A stretch of 64,000 bases of DNA from Erythroxylum novogranatense. Lineage: Eukaryota > Streptophyta > Magnoliopsida > Malpighiales > Erythroxylaceae. Position numbers and translations under genes: made by a program. Location: the NCBI GenBank assembly GCA_029891385.1, contig CM057229.1, forward strand, positions 1,612,001 through 1,676,000, written 5' to 3'. Below are positions 11,601-23,661 of this stretch, in pieces. The notes beneath the pieces were generated by a model. The model had not been told where the DNA came from and ran no database searches. It saw only the letters and a list, made by a program, of their open reading frames with translations. Within the stretch, counting starts at the first letter, position 1. Every line of letters begins with the position of its first letter.

Positions 11601-12830
11601 CCTTTGCTAAGGGTCATGAGGGGAATGTTTGATGGTGGTCTTGATAATACAGGCAAACATGCACACGAAGAGTATGAAGATGCTGCAGATGCTGATTGGG
11701 GTGAGGATCTGGATATTGTCGATGTGGTAAATATGCCAAATGGAGATGTCAGCATGGTATTGGAAGATGAAGAAGTGCACGAGGACAATGATGATGGTGG
11801 TTGGGAAGTTGAGGATCTTGATCTTCCACCTGACGTGGACACCCCAAAAACTGTCGGCAATTCTCGTTCTTCTGTATTTGTTACCCCAACTCCTGGCATG
11901 CCTGTTAGTCAAATTTGGATTCAAAAGTCATCTCTGGCTGGTGAGCATGTAGCAGCAGGCAATTTTGACACTGCAATGCGCTTGTTAAGCCGACAACTGG
12001 GTATAAAGAATTTTACTCCACTGAGACCATTGTTCCTGGACTTGTACATGGGAAGCCATTGTTACCTGCGAGCCTTGTCTTCAGCACCAGTGATCCCAGT
12101 GGCAGTTGAGAGAGGATGGAGTGAATCATCAAGCCCCAATGTTAGGGGTCCACCGGCTCTGGTGTTTAATTTTTCTCAGCTGGAGGAAAGGCTGAAAGCT
12201 GGTTACAAGGCAACAACTTCTGGAAAATTTACTGAGGCTTTACGACAGTTCCTCAGCATTCTCCACACCATTCCTCTGATTGTAGTTGATTCAAGGAGGG
12301 AGGTTGATGAAGTAAAAGAATTAATCATCATTGTAAAGGAGTACGTACTAGGTCTGCAGATGGAACTTAAGAGGAGGGATATCAAGGACAATCCCATCCG
12401 TCAGCAGGAGCTAGCTGCGTATTTCACCCACTGTAATCTTCAATTACCACACTTGAGGCTTGCATTGTTGAATGCAATGACTGTTTGCTATAAGGCTGGG
12501 AACATGAACACAGCAGCTAACTTTGCCAGGAGACTATTAGAAACCAGCCCCACCAATGAAAACCAAGCCAAAACTGCTCGACAAGTCTTGCAAGCTGCTG
12601 AAAAGAACATGAAAGACAAAGCTGAGCTAAATTACGACTTCAGAAACCCTTTCGTAGTTTGTGGCGCAACATACGTGCCTATATACCGTGGACAGAAGGA
12701 TGTATCATGTCCTTACTGCAGTTCCAGGTTTGTTCCATCTCAAGAAGGAAAGCTTTGTACTGTATGTGATCTTGCAATCATTGGATCAGATGCATCCGGG
12801 CTGCTTTGTTCTCCTTCCCAGACGAGGTAA
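8626..12830 (+). CDS. Coatomer subunit alpha (alpha-COP)
   Basis: This is the large WD-repeat subunit of the COPI vesicle coat, which acts on Golgi membranes in retrograde Golgi-to-ER and intra-Golgi traffic and binds dilysine cargo signals through its propeller. Coding exons: 8626-8833, 8920-9411 and 9880-12830, all joined at GT-AG sites with the frame kept (phase 1 at both introns). The product is 1216 aa, matching the usual ~1218 aa of plant alpha-COP. The N terminus carries WD40 repeats ([45 protein letters not shown]) over about the first 300 residues, then the coatomer WD-associated region. An acidic linker follows (around 11,680-11,800). The last part is the C-terminal alpha-COP domain that contacts epsilon-COP, ending with the cysteine-containing [17 protein letters not shown] and CPYCSSRF segments. 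The start is the first ATG of the conserved [18 protein letters not shown]. No defects seen. Confidence 0.97.
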
Positions 12831-14875
12831 TCCGAGCCTTAAAATTAGGAGCAACATTCAACTTCATCTACATCTTGTGCTTATGGCTTCTTCTCCAGAG
12901 CAGGGTGCTATTCTGAACAAAGTTGGATCATCGAAACTTGTACTTCGCCTATATCTTAAAAACTTTTTTGTTTCCAGGTTTAACTGTCTACGATTACAAA
13001 TTTATTGCTCATGGTTATGATGTTTCATGTAATAAACTTGTAAGGAATTTTGGTTTAGGCATTGTTGAGAGTTTGAGAATCGGTGTATTAGGCTATGATC
13101 GTAGCATATTCGATGCTTTAATGATATGTGCTGATTTTGAAAGTTTCTCGTCAAACTCATAGCATATCGTCTTTACTTCTTACATCAACAACGGCCTATT
13201 TAAAAATCTCGTGTATAATTTGAAAAGGTTTAGTAACACGTAGTCTTATTCTCTAATATCGTCTTTACTTCCTCTTCTCAAGAATTGGAATGTTCTGTTA
13301 AGAGAATTAGGTTGACCGTAACATCTATGCTACTAACATGTCTCATTTCAGGTTCAATTTTTTCTTTTCATATTGATGTAACTTGCTGCTACTGTTTATT
13401 GATTGTGCATTGTGAGTAATCATCGGAGACACACACATACATGCGACAATATTTTACATGATCCGGGTAAATCACTTAACGAACCAGTTACTTAAATACG
13501 ATCCGAACTTTCTATCTCGAGTTTAAAAATTCCCAAGGAAACTAGCTTCATTCTGAGGCATTTCAGATCTTAGCTTGTTCCACTAGTTCAAACCTTAAGA
13601 CTTCCATCTGATCCAACTTTTACATAGTCCATAGCTCCATGCTCACATATTACCAGTTGCCTTTAGGAACTTGTCGCAATTTTGAAATAATTTACCAGGA
13701 ACTGGTCATCAGATTTCATTTCGGAAGGAAAGACCCGAGCATCTATGAACATGGAGTCTTTCTCATGCTTGTTAAAAAGAGGTAGCAGACAGGTGACAGA
13801 GAGTCCTGCGACTTTTCTTGAGACATTTATGTACATTTAACGGTCATTAATCCAACAATTTGCTTAAAGGGCAACCTAGGCCCTCTATAAAATCACAGTC
13901 TACGCTCGTATCCTCATCATATCTCTCTCACATGCATAGCCAGCGAGACCCCACTCTATGACTGTATGGACCCAAAATCTATGGGAAACTACAGCTGGGA
14001 CCAACACAAACAACCTGTTTTTTCAATATATTTTTATCGAATCGTGTTACCTTAGGCTCTGCAATGCGTGCGTATCTTGTGATATAACCAGAGTCTCTAG
14101 GGCTTAAAAAGAATGTAATATTAATGTTTTAAATGTCGAATTATAATTTAAATAAAAATACAAAAATTAAAATGTAAAAAAAATGATTAGTACCAGGTCA
14201 TTATAAAATCAATAAAATTTGAATAATTTTTAAATATGATTAAAACTTTTTACTATTAAAAATTAAAAAATATTAAATAAAATTTATTAGTTTATTTTAG
14301 TTTATAAAACCAATAAGTTTATAAAAACTAGTAGATTATTTAATAAATTGATCAGTTTTAATAAAATAATTATTAAAATAAATTAAAATAAAATATTTAA
14401 AATCAAACCAAAAGTCAGCAAATTTAAAATTTTTATTTTTGAAGCAAATAAATAGATTCAATTTTTAAATCGTTGTGTAATACAATTACAAGTCGTTGAA
14501 GGAGTTGTAGGAATAATTAAACTCTAATTAACAACTTCATATTTAAGAGGGTGGTTCGAAGCATTTAAGTATTTTTATGCGTTTAAATTTATATTTATAT
14601 CGAATAAAATTTAAAATTCATTTATATTGAATAAGAGAATTTAGCAATTACTTAAATTAAGTTAATTTGTAAATAAATATATCATAATAAGTAAGAACTA
14701 CAAGAAAAAATAGTACTAATTAACCAGCTTCGTAATCATGGGTTAGTAATTCTAAATTTTGTGGGGATTTTTAATTATTTTAGGAGTTAAAATTATATTT
14801 GTACTGAATATTAAATTTACTGATTATTCAAGATTATTTGAATTAAATTATTAATTATTATTATTTTTCAAAATT
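12831..14875. other. Alpha-COP 3' region and AT-rich spacer
   Basis: About the first 250-300 bases are probably the 3'-UTR of alpha-COP (AATAAA-like TAATAAA at 13030). 13,400-14,060 is of more balanced composition and contains a TATA-like CTCTATAAAATCAC at about 13,882-13,895, but no open frame with a recognisable product follows. 14,100-14,870 is AT-rich without any gene I can support. Confidence 0.45.
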
Positions 14876-15102
14876 TATTAAAGAAAAGATTACGGTGTTA
14901 TTTGTGATTATCTATTAAGGAAAAGATTACGTTGTTATTGTGATTGTCCTTACCTTATTTAGATTATTTGTTTTGTGTAAATAGCTATCAGTTAGGAGAA
15001 ATTATAGGAGTAGATTGTTATCAACTTTGTATAAATATTTGTGCCGTCAATGGAAGAAAGTGTACTTCTTGGATATTTGTATTTACCATTCTTTATTTGA
15101 GT
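14876..15102 (+). repeat. 5' LTR of a short Copia element
   Basis: This LTR matches 17,455-17,681 at the same length (about 227 bp) with roughly six visible substitutions. It starts with TATTAA where the usual start would be TGTTAA, consistent with a G-to-A change. Its first 74 bases are two 37-bp tandem units (14,876 and 14,913), present in both LTRs. The primer binding site TGGTATCAGAGC (tRNA-iMet type) follows immediately at 15,103-15,114. Confidence 0.88.
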
Positions 15103-15185
15103 TGGTATCAGAGCGAGGGTTCTTGATACTCTTGTTTCTTTTTTTCTCGACTTTTCTTCTCTGCTAAACCACCGTCCAAATATCC

Positions 15186-15350
15186 ATGTCGAACGAAGCA
15201 ATATCATCGTCTGGCGTCAAAGTCATCGGCACAGATCCAACACATCCGTTTTATGTACACCATTCAGATCAGCCCAGACACATGCTTGTTCCAACAAAGC
15301 TGAATGGGGTCAATTATTAGTCTTGGAGTAAAGCAATGATTCACGCCCTC
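15186..15350 (+). pseudogene. Copia gag N-terminal fragment
   Basis: The start (after ATG at 15,186) reads as the N-terminal domain of Copia gag (UBN2/DUF4219 type), with HPFYVHHSDQPRHMLVPTKL followed by a LNGVNY segment, then a stop where a tryptophan-serine pair continues. Coding resemblance ends near 15,350 and jumps to a proline- and serine-rich stretch that normally precedes the reverse transcriptase, so a large internal deletion starts here. Confidence 0.75.
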
Positions 15351-15540
15351 TGATCATCCTACTTCACCACCACATCACTCTCCCAACCTCATCTCTCATA
15401 CGCATGATAACACAACTCCTACACCTTCCTCACCCGAATTTGTTCCCACATCACCTCCTGCAGCTGCTCCCAATCCTTCTCCACAGCTCCGACGTTCGAC
15501 CCGCGACAAAAGACCCCCCGCGTGGCATGAGACCTACCTA

Positions 15541-17440
15541 ATGCCTCCTTCAGCACATCATTCATCCGCAAGCTCAAGTCCTACAAAAGGCACCAGGTAT
15601 CCTCTATGCAATTATCTTTCTCTTTCACGTTTTTCAGCTCACCACCGTACTTTTTTAGCCAATCTTACCGCACAGGTTGAACCTCGTTCCTATGATCAAG
15701 CCGCTAAAGATCCACATTGGCAGAAAGCTATGGATGATGAATTAAAGGCCCTCGAACAGAATCAGACTTGGTCCCTTGTTTCTCTCCCTTCTGGACAGAA
15801 ACCTATCGGGTGTCGATGGGTGTACAAAATCAAATATCATTTCGATGGGACAATTGATCGCTACAAGGCGCGTCTCGTCGCGAAGGGATATACTCAAGTC
15901 GAAGGTGTCGATTATAGTGAGACTTTCTCACCCACGGCTAAGTTGACAACTTTGCGATGTTTGCTTACTGTTGCTGCTGCTCGGAACTGGACCACGCATC
16001 AATTGGACGTCCAAAATGCATTTCTCCACGGGCCATTACATGAGGTGGTATACATGTCTCCACCTCCTGGACTTCACCGACAGGGGGAGAATACTGTGTG
16101 TCGGCTACATAAGTCGTTCTACGGGTTGAAACAAGCCTCTCGTAATTGGTTCTCTACCTTCTCCGAGACTATTCAACAAGTCGGCTACATACAGTCTAAA
16201 ACTGATTACTCCTTGTTTACTAAAGCCAAAGGTACCTCTCTCACTGTAATACTCATATATGTCGATGACATACTTTTGATTGGCAATGATGATCATGAGA
16301 TTAAACGTGTGAAAGAATGTCGAATACTGTGTGTCGGCTACATAAGTCGCTCTACGGGTTGAAACAAGCCTCTCGTAATTGGTTCTCTACCTTCTCCGAG
16401 ACTATTCAACAAGTCGGCTACATACAGTCTAAAGCTGATTACTCCTTGTTTACTAAAGCCAAAGGTACCTCTCTCACTGTAATACTCATATATGTCGATG
16501 ACATACTTTTGACTGACAATGATGATCATGAGATTAAACATGTGAAAGAATGCCTGCTCAAGAAATTTCGCATCAAATATTTGGGGCAATTGAGATATTT
16601 TTTGGGTCTTGAATTTTCACGTTCAAAAGATGGCATATTCATGTCTCAACGCAAATATGCACTAGACATTTTACAAGATTCGGGACTCACAGGAGCACGT
16701 CCCGAGAGAACGCCCATGGAACAGAATGTTAAATTCACATTGACAAATGGAGAGAAGCTTCGAGATCCCACAAAATATCGGAGATTAATTGGCAGGTTGA
16801 TTTATTTGACCGTGACGAGGTCGGATATTGTGTATTCAGTTTGGACGCTCAGCCAGTTCATGAATGAGCCTCGTGTACCTCACTGGGAAGCTGCTTTGCG
16901 TGTTCTAAAATATATTAAAGGCACGCCGGGACAGGGATTTTTATTACCATCGACGAATAACTTGAAACTGAAGGCTTTTTGTGATTTGAATTGGGCAGGT
17001 TGCCGTATTACGCGTCGATCGGTTTCAGGGTATTGTATTTTTTTGGGAGGATCATTGATCTCGTGGAAATCAAAAAAACAAACCAATGTTTCGAGGTCTT
17101 CGGCAGAAGCGGAGTATAGGGCAATGGCGAATACATGTTTACAGATAACCTGGCTTCAATATATACTGCACGACTTGAGGGTTCAGTTAGCAGAACCCGT
17201 TGTATTATTTTGTGATAATCAAGCAGCGATCCATATAGCAGCAAACCCAGTCTTTCACGAGCGTACAAAACATATCGAGATAGATTGTCATATTGTTAGA
17301 GAGAAGCTACAATCGGGTTTGATTAAACCGTGTTATGTTCCAACGCAGTTCTAGTGTGCAGACGTTTTTACAAAGGCTTTGGGCAAAGAGCAATTCGAGG
17401 ATTTGAGAGACAAGTTGGGAGTACAGAATCTTTACTCTCC
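15541..17440 (+). pseudogene. Copia pol 3' half (reverse transcriptase and RNase H), with internal 233-bp duplication
   Basis: The frame from 15,541 leads into the RVT_2 reverse transcriptase ([69 protein letters not shown], catalytic YVDD). At 16,323 a second copy of bases 16,090-16,322 begins; 233 is not a multiple of 3, so the frame shifts and YVDD is read twice, once on each side of the break. The second frame continues to the RNase H domain (AEAEYRAMA, LFCDNQAAIHIAANPVFHERTKHIEID) and ends early at 17,354 where the usual sequence reads on in frame (ADVFTKAL). It cannot make a working enzyme. Confidence 0.9.
16090..16555 (+). repeat. 233-bp tandem duplication inside the Copia reverse transcriptase
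   Basis: Unit 1 is 16,090-16,322 and unit 2 is 16,323-16,555. The units differ at only a few positions (for example a T/C near 16,119 and 16,352). Both contain the catalytic YVDD codons. Confidence 0.93.
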
Positions 17441-17454
17441 AACTTGAGGGGGAG

Positions 17455-17681
17455 TATTAAGGAAAAGATTACGATGTTATTTGTGATTATCTATTAAGGA
17501 AAAGATTACGTTGTTATTGTGATTGTCCTTACCTTATTTAGATGATTTGTTTTGTGTAAATAGCTATCAATTAGGAGAAATTATAGGAGTAGATTGTTAT
17601 CAACTTTGTATAAATATTTGTGCCGTCAATGAAAGAAAGTGTACTTCTTGGATATTTGTATTCACCATTCTTTATTTGAGT
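17455..17681 (+). repeat. 3' LTR of the short Copia element
   Basis: It follows the polypurine tract and matches the 5' LTR over its full length, including the 37-bp tandem units at its start. It ends at TTTGAGT, after which flanking DNA begins. Confidence 0.88.
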
Positions 17682-19737
17682 GAATTACATGATGCAGTAA
17701 TTATTTAAACTAGAGGCGTACATGTAGCTTGAGATGGGTTGCTCTTGCCTACTTAGGGGACATGGAGATTCGATTCAAAAGGTCCCAGAAGCTTGGTGTA
17801 CAGGTAAGATTTATGCAGAGTTTGCTGGCTAGATTCGTAGAATAAAGGCAAAAGACCGTGTTAAAAGGGCAACACACACACCCAAACTCACACTTGTTGT
17901 GTTGCGTCGAGGCTTCGAGACAAAAAGAAAACCTTGATGCCTGAAAAGCTTTATTGGTCCTTAGGGACGAAAGGACATTAGTGCTTCAAAAGCTTTCTTG
18001 GGACATTAATTTCTTCAAACCCCCAGATGGCGAAAGATGTTCTGTCTTTTCAGGAGACAAGCCTGTATTAAAGAGTGGCCCGACTATTTTTCGGCAGTTA
18101 TCTTTGAAGTGGCAAATCTCAATAATTTATGCATGTTTAATTTACTAAAATTTATTAATTATTCTCTTCGTAATTATTTAAAAATTAAGTTAAATCGAAT
18201 AACTCGAAGTACAAAAACTTCAAACTTCTCCATGATAATACTACAGCATACGCTCTCAATCATTTTCCTTTAGAACATAAGAAAGCCTTTGAAAAGAAAT
18301 TGTAATAATTATAAGTTACACCATCGAGAGCTGAACGGGTCAACGAATACTGATGCATTATTGATGGTTCAGAACAACTTGGTTTCGCATAATACATAGC
18401 ATTTTGTGATTCTATTATCAACCATTCAAGTAATTATCTAAATACAGTAAAAGTCGGTGGCTTTTCTATTAATTTAATCCTCCAAAACGCTAAAGCTTTC
18501 GCAAATTCCATGAAGAAAAAAAACCCATTTATGATAATTTAGAAAAAAGGAAAAAAAGGTGATTAAGAATGAAAGCAACAGTTGTGTCATGATGAGCACT
18601 CTTGAGAGAGACCCCTAGTCAATTCGGAGCTTAGGCTTAGAGTAACTTGATTAGAAATTGAGTGTTTAGCTAATAATAATAAGCAAGAAAAAGAGGGAGA
18701 AGAAAAAAAAAAGAAAATGAGTAGAGAATAAAAGAAAAGAAGGGAGGGAGAGTCAACCTCACGAAAGAGAGCACAAGGCTCGAGACTAGGGTGAAATGAC
18801 AAGGACACAATTATTGAGACTTCCAAAGATCATTCCCTCGCACTAATGGAAACCCTTTTGAACTTCATCTATATAAAACCTTTATTACATGTCCCTGCTA
18901 CTAAATATTAACACGAGAATTTACTTTTCATAGCCGAAAATTACAAAGGCGTAAAGAGGAAGAAAAAAAAAAAAGAGTTCTGCTTTCACTAAAATTGAGA
19001 AAGATGAGCAGCTGCTAGCTATTGCAGCACTTTTCAACTTTGTTTGAATATCTGAATACGTATAGAATCAAGTACAAAAGGATAGTGTAGTATAGTACTG
19101 TAATCTTCCTGGAAAATATCAATCTTCTCTCGTCTTCTTCTTTCGTTATTGATATTTTTCATTTTTTACTGTCAGGTACTCGAGATTTTCTATTGTAAAA
19201 TTGGGAAGTGCAGCTCACGCACATATTCCATGAAAGGAACCAATACGCGAATCACCTGGCTCACCTTGCAGGGATGGCGAGCCCAAGTACCCATCTACTT
19301 CGAGACCCTCCGATTCTTTCTCTGACGCTACTACACAGGGATCAATTAGAAACGGTGGATTGTCATGCCATGGTTTAGTTAGTTTTCTTTTATTTTGTCT
19401 TCCTTTATACCAAAAAAAAAAAAAGAAGGGAAAGATGTAAACATACATGCAAATTGCAATGGTAATTTCTTCGACATTTCTAACAACTAATTGTTAACAT
19501 GACAACTTTGACAAATTACAAGAATCCATAAGTGAGTGAGCTATTAATTGGTTGGCTCTGAGTAAGTTTATTATCTTGCATTGTTGACTTTGTTGCTATC
19601 ATCGTACCCAAGTTAAAAATTTCGTTTTATAAGTCAACATTTTGGTTATGGCTTAGGTCCTTTCTTCCAATATCTCTTCCTTAAAATTAAAGTCCAAAAC
19701 CGTGGATGAAAATAAGGAAAACCACTTTAAACCTGAG
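17682..19737. other. Gene-free spacer
   Basis: Composition is mixed, with low-complexity purine-rich DNA at 18,480-18,760 that generates a meaningless serine/leucine-rich open frame on the minus strand. Open frames at 17,954-18,148 and 19,215-19,448 lack recognisable domains. I see no gene I can support. Confidence 0.5.
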
Positions 19738-20031
19738 GTGTTTGGTAGATAGCTTATCAACAGTTTTTTTTTATTGACTAAAAATTAACTTTTTGACTAT
19801 CTTAAAAAGTTATTTATGTGTTTAACTAATAACTTATTGGTTAGCTTATTGAACCCTAATAAGTTGATTTCTATTTCATAATTTTTGAATTATGATATAT
19901 ATCATATCTGTATCATACAATAATTATAGATATTTTAATTTATTAAATAAAAAATACATACACATTATATAAAAATATTAATATGATGTAGCTCACTGCA
20001 TTATTCATATTAATAGAGAATTTAACATTGA

Positions 20032-20069
<38 letters not shown>

Positions 20070-20336
20070 GTTTTTTATTAAAGTTATAAACATAATTTTG
20101 TAAAATCTAAATTCTTAAAGAATATTCAATGAAATAATAAGAAATATAATATTCATATTTTATTATTTTTTAAATCACGTCGTTATAAGTCATTTTACAC
20201 ATCAACAGCTAATACTAAATAGTTAATTTTACCAAACATTTTTAACAAGCTGTTGATATTATCCGTTGGTCAAATCAGTTAATATAATCAGTTATTCGCT
20301 AACAACTAATATAATCTGTTGTTTGCCAAACATGAC
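19738..20336. mobile_element. MITE, family B copy 1
   Basis: The ends are inverted: GGTGTTTGGTAG at the left and CCAAACATGACC at the right. The right half (20,160-20,260, with AGTCATTTTACACATCAACAG and TTTTACCAAACAT) is clearly the same as in 27,310-27,965. No coding content. An (ATT)n microsatellite of about 38 bp sits inside at 20,032-20,069. Non-coding and about 600 bp long, it fits a Tourist- or hAT-type MITE; the superfamily is uncertain. Confidence 0.7.
20032..20069. repeat. (ATT)n microsatellite
   Basis: About 12-13 uninterrupted ATT units, likely polymorphic in length. Confidence 0.95.
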
Positions 20337-20339
20337 CAA

Positions 20340-22620
20340 ATTCTAAAATGAAGAATGTTATACACCTATAAACAAAGTTACTAATTAAGTATTTTAATAA
20401 TTTAAAATTAAGTTCAATCTTAACTTATAAATTATGAATTTTATACAAGTGGCTTTCATCAATATTTCATCGTACCTCAAAAGTCGAACAATTTGTATGA
20501 CATATACAACCCGAAAGCTTTCCAGGAGGTTAACACGAATCATGGCAGAGCAATGCGTCAAAATTGGGAGACTCGGCTCCGGCAATTAATGTAAACAATG
20601 GGAATTGTTTCAGGCAACGGACAAAGATACTGTGCGAGTCAAACGTAAAGATGTAATCAATACCTTCCTTCCTAATCCTACCTCGGGCCCCCAAATTAGC
20701 CGTATTAATTTAACATACTACTACAACTTTTCAACAATTTTTTTGTTACTTAAATACTCTTTCATTTTTTTAAATATAATATAAATTAAAAACAAATCGA
20801 TTTCTGGAACTTTTGATCAAGACAATGCCAAGCATGTTACTGTCAAGAAAGTTTGTGTACGGTGGGGACTGACGGTAAAGGCCGCCGGAGACCGTACCTA
20901 TAGGATTATATTACTCAAAATCTAATTATTACCGCCTAATAATAATCTAATAAGCCACATGGTTGTCCTTAATTCAAAGCCATTGGTTACGTACCCCAAG
21001 GAATCAATGATTAATTTGTCAACACAAGTAAGTTATATATTTATGTCTTCTTGTTAATGCTCTTCCTTCTTATAACTAATCCTCCTATGTTGCACAAAGG
21101 ATTTTAGCTTTGGAAACAACATGAGGGTTTTTTTTTTTCTTGGCAAATCCATGCAATTTTGTGAATGGAAATTAAACCTATTCAATTCGGATCCCATTTA
21201 TGTATGTCTTGTTGAGGAGTGGAAACGCTATGATGAGCATTTTCCACATGATGAAAGTGCCAAGAAAATCATCATGAGTGACATCGCCAAACTAAGGTTT
21301 TGGGTTTGTGCTATTTAAACTTTTTAAAAGTGTCGTACAAAATTTTAATTTTAAGAATATATATTATTATTATTTTTTCCAATTACTTGTATTTTTATTT
21401 ATTTTATATTTTTAATGGATTATTTCTGCCACCTGCATTATTTATATATTGTCTCATTTATATATGGGTCCACTGAAAATAGTCTTTTTATTATGTAAGA
21501 GTAAGTTACGTATTATCATATTTTTATAGACCTGTTTTATTATAAAATTTCGGACTAAGTGATGATGATATATATATATATATATACATATCAAGTTTCA
21601 GTAACTTTGTGAGTGAATGACTAAGTGATTGATGAAGACCGGATTGTAACAGTTATAAGATTGCAAATCAAGAATGATAATCATAATGATTATCAGTTTA
21701 AGTGAAACGATAATCAAAATGGTACGTTGGAAGCCATCAGTTACTGAACCTTGAATTGACAGTTGAGGACTAATACATACATGTGCGGAAGCAGTTGTTT
21801 CTCTGCCAAGACTAAACTTACATTTCGTAGAATTAAGGCCAATAAATCACAAGTGGGCACGATTAACCTAATTAAATACATTTTTCAACAACAACTCAAT
21901 GAAAGCTTTGTTCATATATTGAATATGGGAATCTAATGATAAGCAGCCATATTCTTAATTAATAGAAAGATTATTTATAATAAAATATATTATATAAAAC
22001 TATAAAATAAAATAATTAAAATAAAATAAAAGATAATAATAGTTAATTATATAATAATTAAAATATAAATTAAATAATACGATAAAAATATAACAAGGTA
22101 AAAATAAAAGATAAAATAAGAAAATAAATGAATAAATACCCACAAAAAATAAAAAGTGAATAAATAAATCAAGCATGTAAAATATTTATGAAAATAAGGA
22201 TAAACACTTTTAGAACATTAAATCTATATTTTTGGTTCAAGTTTTAATGTTTAAGTTAGAAGATGAGTTTAGAGTTATAACAAGACTTATTCATGAGGTA
22301 AAACTATGGCTGAGATGAAGTGGAACAGGAATGGAATAGAAAAAATGTATAGGTAATTACGTGCTATTCGTAACAAGATGACATATCTAAATATACCATA
22401 TAATTTATAATTACGATAAATGTGTAATTTTAATATTTTATAATATTGAATTTTCAACGGTTAATATTTATTCATATAACAATCTATATTTAAATAAATA
22501 TCGATAGAAGGTTAAACATAATAACTTCACAGTTTATTATTTTATGAGATAAAATAATAAATTATTAATTTTAATAAATACATGTTTACCTTAAAAGTTT
22601 ATTAATACTTTCTGCCTTTA
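20340..22620. other. AT-rich spacer
   Basis: The only open frame of note (21,121-21,318, 65 codons) starts with a phenylalanine run from a poly-T tract and has no recognisable domain. An (AT)n run lies at 21,573-21,594 and a 10-bp-arm inverted repeat at 21,676-21,696. No gene supported. Confidence 0.5.
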
Positions 22621-22670
22621 TAATTAATCCCATTATGCAAATTTAGGACCGTTGATTAAATAATGTAATT

Positions 22671-22876
22671 CCACGTGTCTTAAGGAGATTGTCAGTCGTA
22701 TTAAAAATTTAAACTGTGCTGTCGCGGAGGTGCTTCTGATTATGGTTAGATTCTAGGAAAATATAAGTGAAAAATGAGCATGGATCAATCTTAATTACAG
22801 GAAGGGCTCAGAAAAAGTAGTAAGCGGGTTTTACGGTGCAAGGACGAATAAGGAAAAGCTGATGAAGTGCCACGTG
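22671..22876 (+). promoter_or_regulatory. Two G-box (CACGTG) elements upstream of the SRS gene
   Basis: CACGTG occurs at 22,672-22,677 and at 22,871-22,876, the second within the near-palindrome GCCACGTGGA. They lie about 1.0 and 0.8 kb upstream of the SRS start codon. G-boxes bind bZIP and bHLH factors in plants; a role here is inferred from position only. Confidence 0.4.
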
Positions 22877-23086
22877 GAGAATCAATCTGCCGTTCGACAA
22901 GCATCAAACGGTTGAGGTTGGAGACATCTTTGATTAGATTCATTGAAACTGGAAGAGAACTGTAAGAGTAAGTGCCGAGCGATAGATTTTCTTGCTCATA
23001 CTCATATTCTCTTTTTATCTCTCACTCACTCATTGTATGTGTCTAAGTCTGTCTCTCACTGAACCAGTAAGCTTACAAGTAATTGA

Positions 23087-23106
23087 TGAGAGAGAGAGAG
23101 AGAGAC
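23087..23106. repeat. (GA)n microsatellite in the SRS 5' region
   Basis: A run of GA dinucleotides in the presumed promoter or leader. GA-rich leaders are common in plant regulatory genes and may bind BBR/BPC proteins; that is inference. Confidence 0.7.
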
Positions 23107-23661
23107 AGAGTAGGTTTGTCTTAAATGAGGAGCGTATAGTGTACATGTAGTTTAGCGGAGAGTGGGGTGTGCAGTTCCCATGGCGGCGTTGCAGAGCTCT
23201 AATTCCGTGCCATTATTGCTTCGAACAACGGAAGAGAATTGAAAGTAAAGCTGATCATGGGCTATCTCTGTGTCAAGCAACGCTGATCATCATCTTCCTT
23301 TGTTTCTTTACCCTAAAACCAGAAATTCTCTTGGAGAATTTATCCGTAGTTTTACAAACCTCAAAAAGCTGCAAAGCAAACCCAACACAGCAAGATCACA
23401 CTCAGAGTGGGGTCGGTCAGAGAGACACAGTATTCAGAATTTAGATCAAGTCATATATTACCAAATCCAACGCTTACTCAACTAGTAGCTACCGAGCCAC
23501 CGTCCCACCAAATTTCGACCCTCGAACAACGACTCAGAAACCAAAGCCAAGCCAGCACTGATCTTGCTAATTCCCGTAAGGGCTTTGCTTCTTTGACATT
23601 AAGTTTCTGATATGGGTGTTTTGTCTAAATTGGGGTTGGTTTCAGTGTCTGGGTGCAAAAC

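Larger units (their letters stand above)
14876..17681 (+). mobile_element. Internally deleted Ty1/Copia LTR retrotransposon
   Basis: The element has two LTRs, a tRNA-iMet-type primer binding site at 15,103 and a polypurine tract (GAGGGGGAG) just before the 3' LTR at 17,455. Possible target duplications AAATT (14,871-14,875) and GAATT (17,682-17,686) agree at four of five bases. Inside, only the start of gag (15,186 to about 15,350) and the 3' half of pol (about 15,690-17,440) remain; the rest of gag, the protease and the integrase are gone. The total of 2.8 kb compares with about 5 kb for intact relatives. Confidence 0.9.

Noticed and set aside
11393..11899. 168-codon minus-strand open frame within alpha-COP
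   Set aside because: It is an antisense shadow of the acidic linker of alpha-COP.
13880..13900. TATA-like promoter before 14 kb
   Set aside because: No gene follows within 1 kb; the motif alone is not enough in AT-rich DNA.
18587..18826. 79-codon serine/phenylalanine-rich open frame on the minus strand
   Set aside because: It comes from purine-rich low-complexity DNA and has no splice or promoter context.
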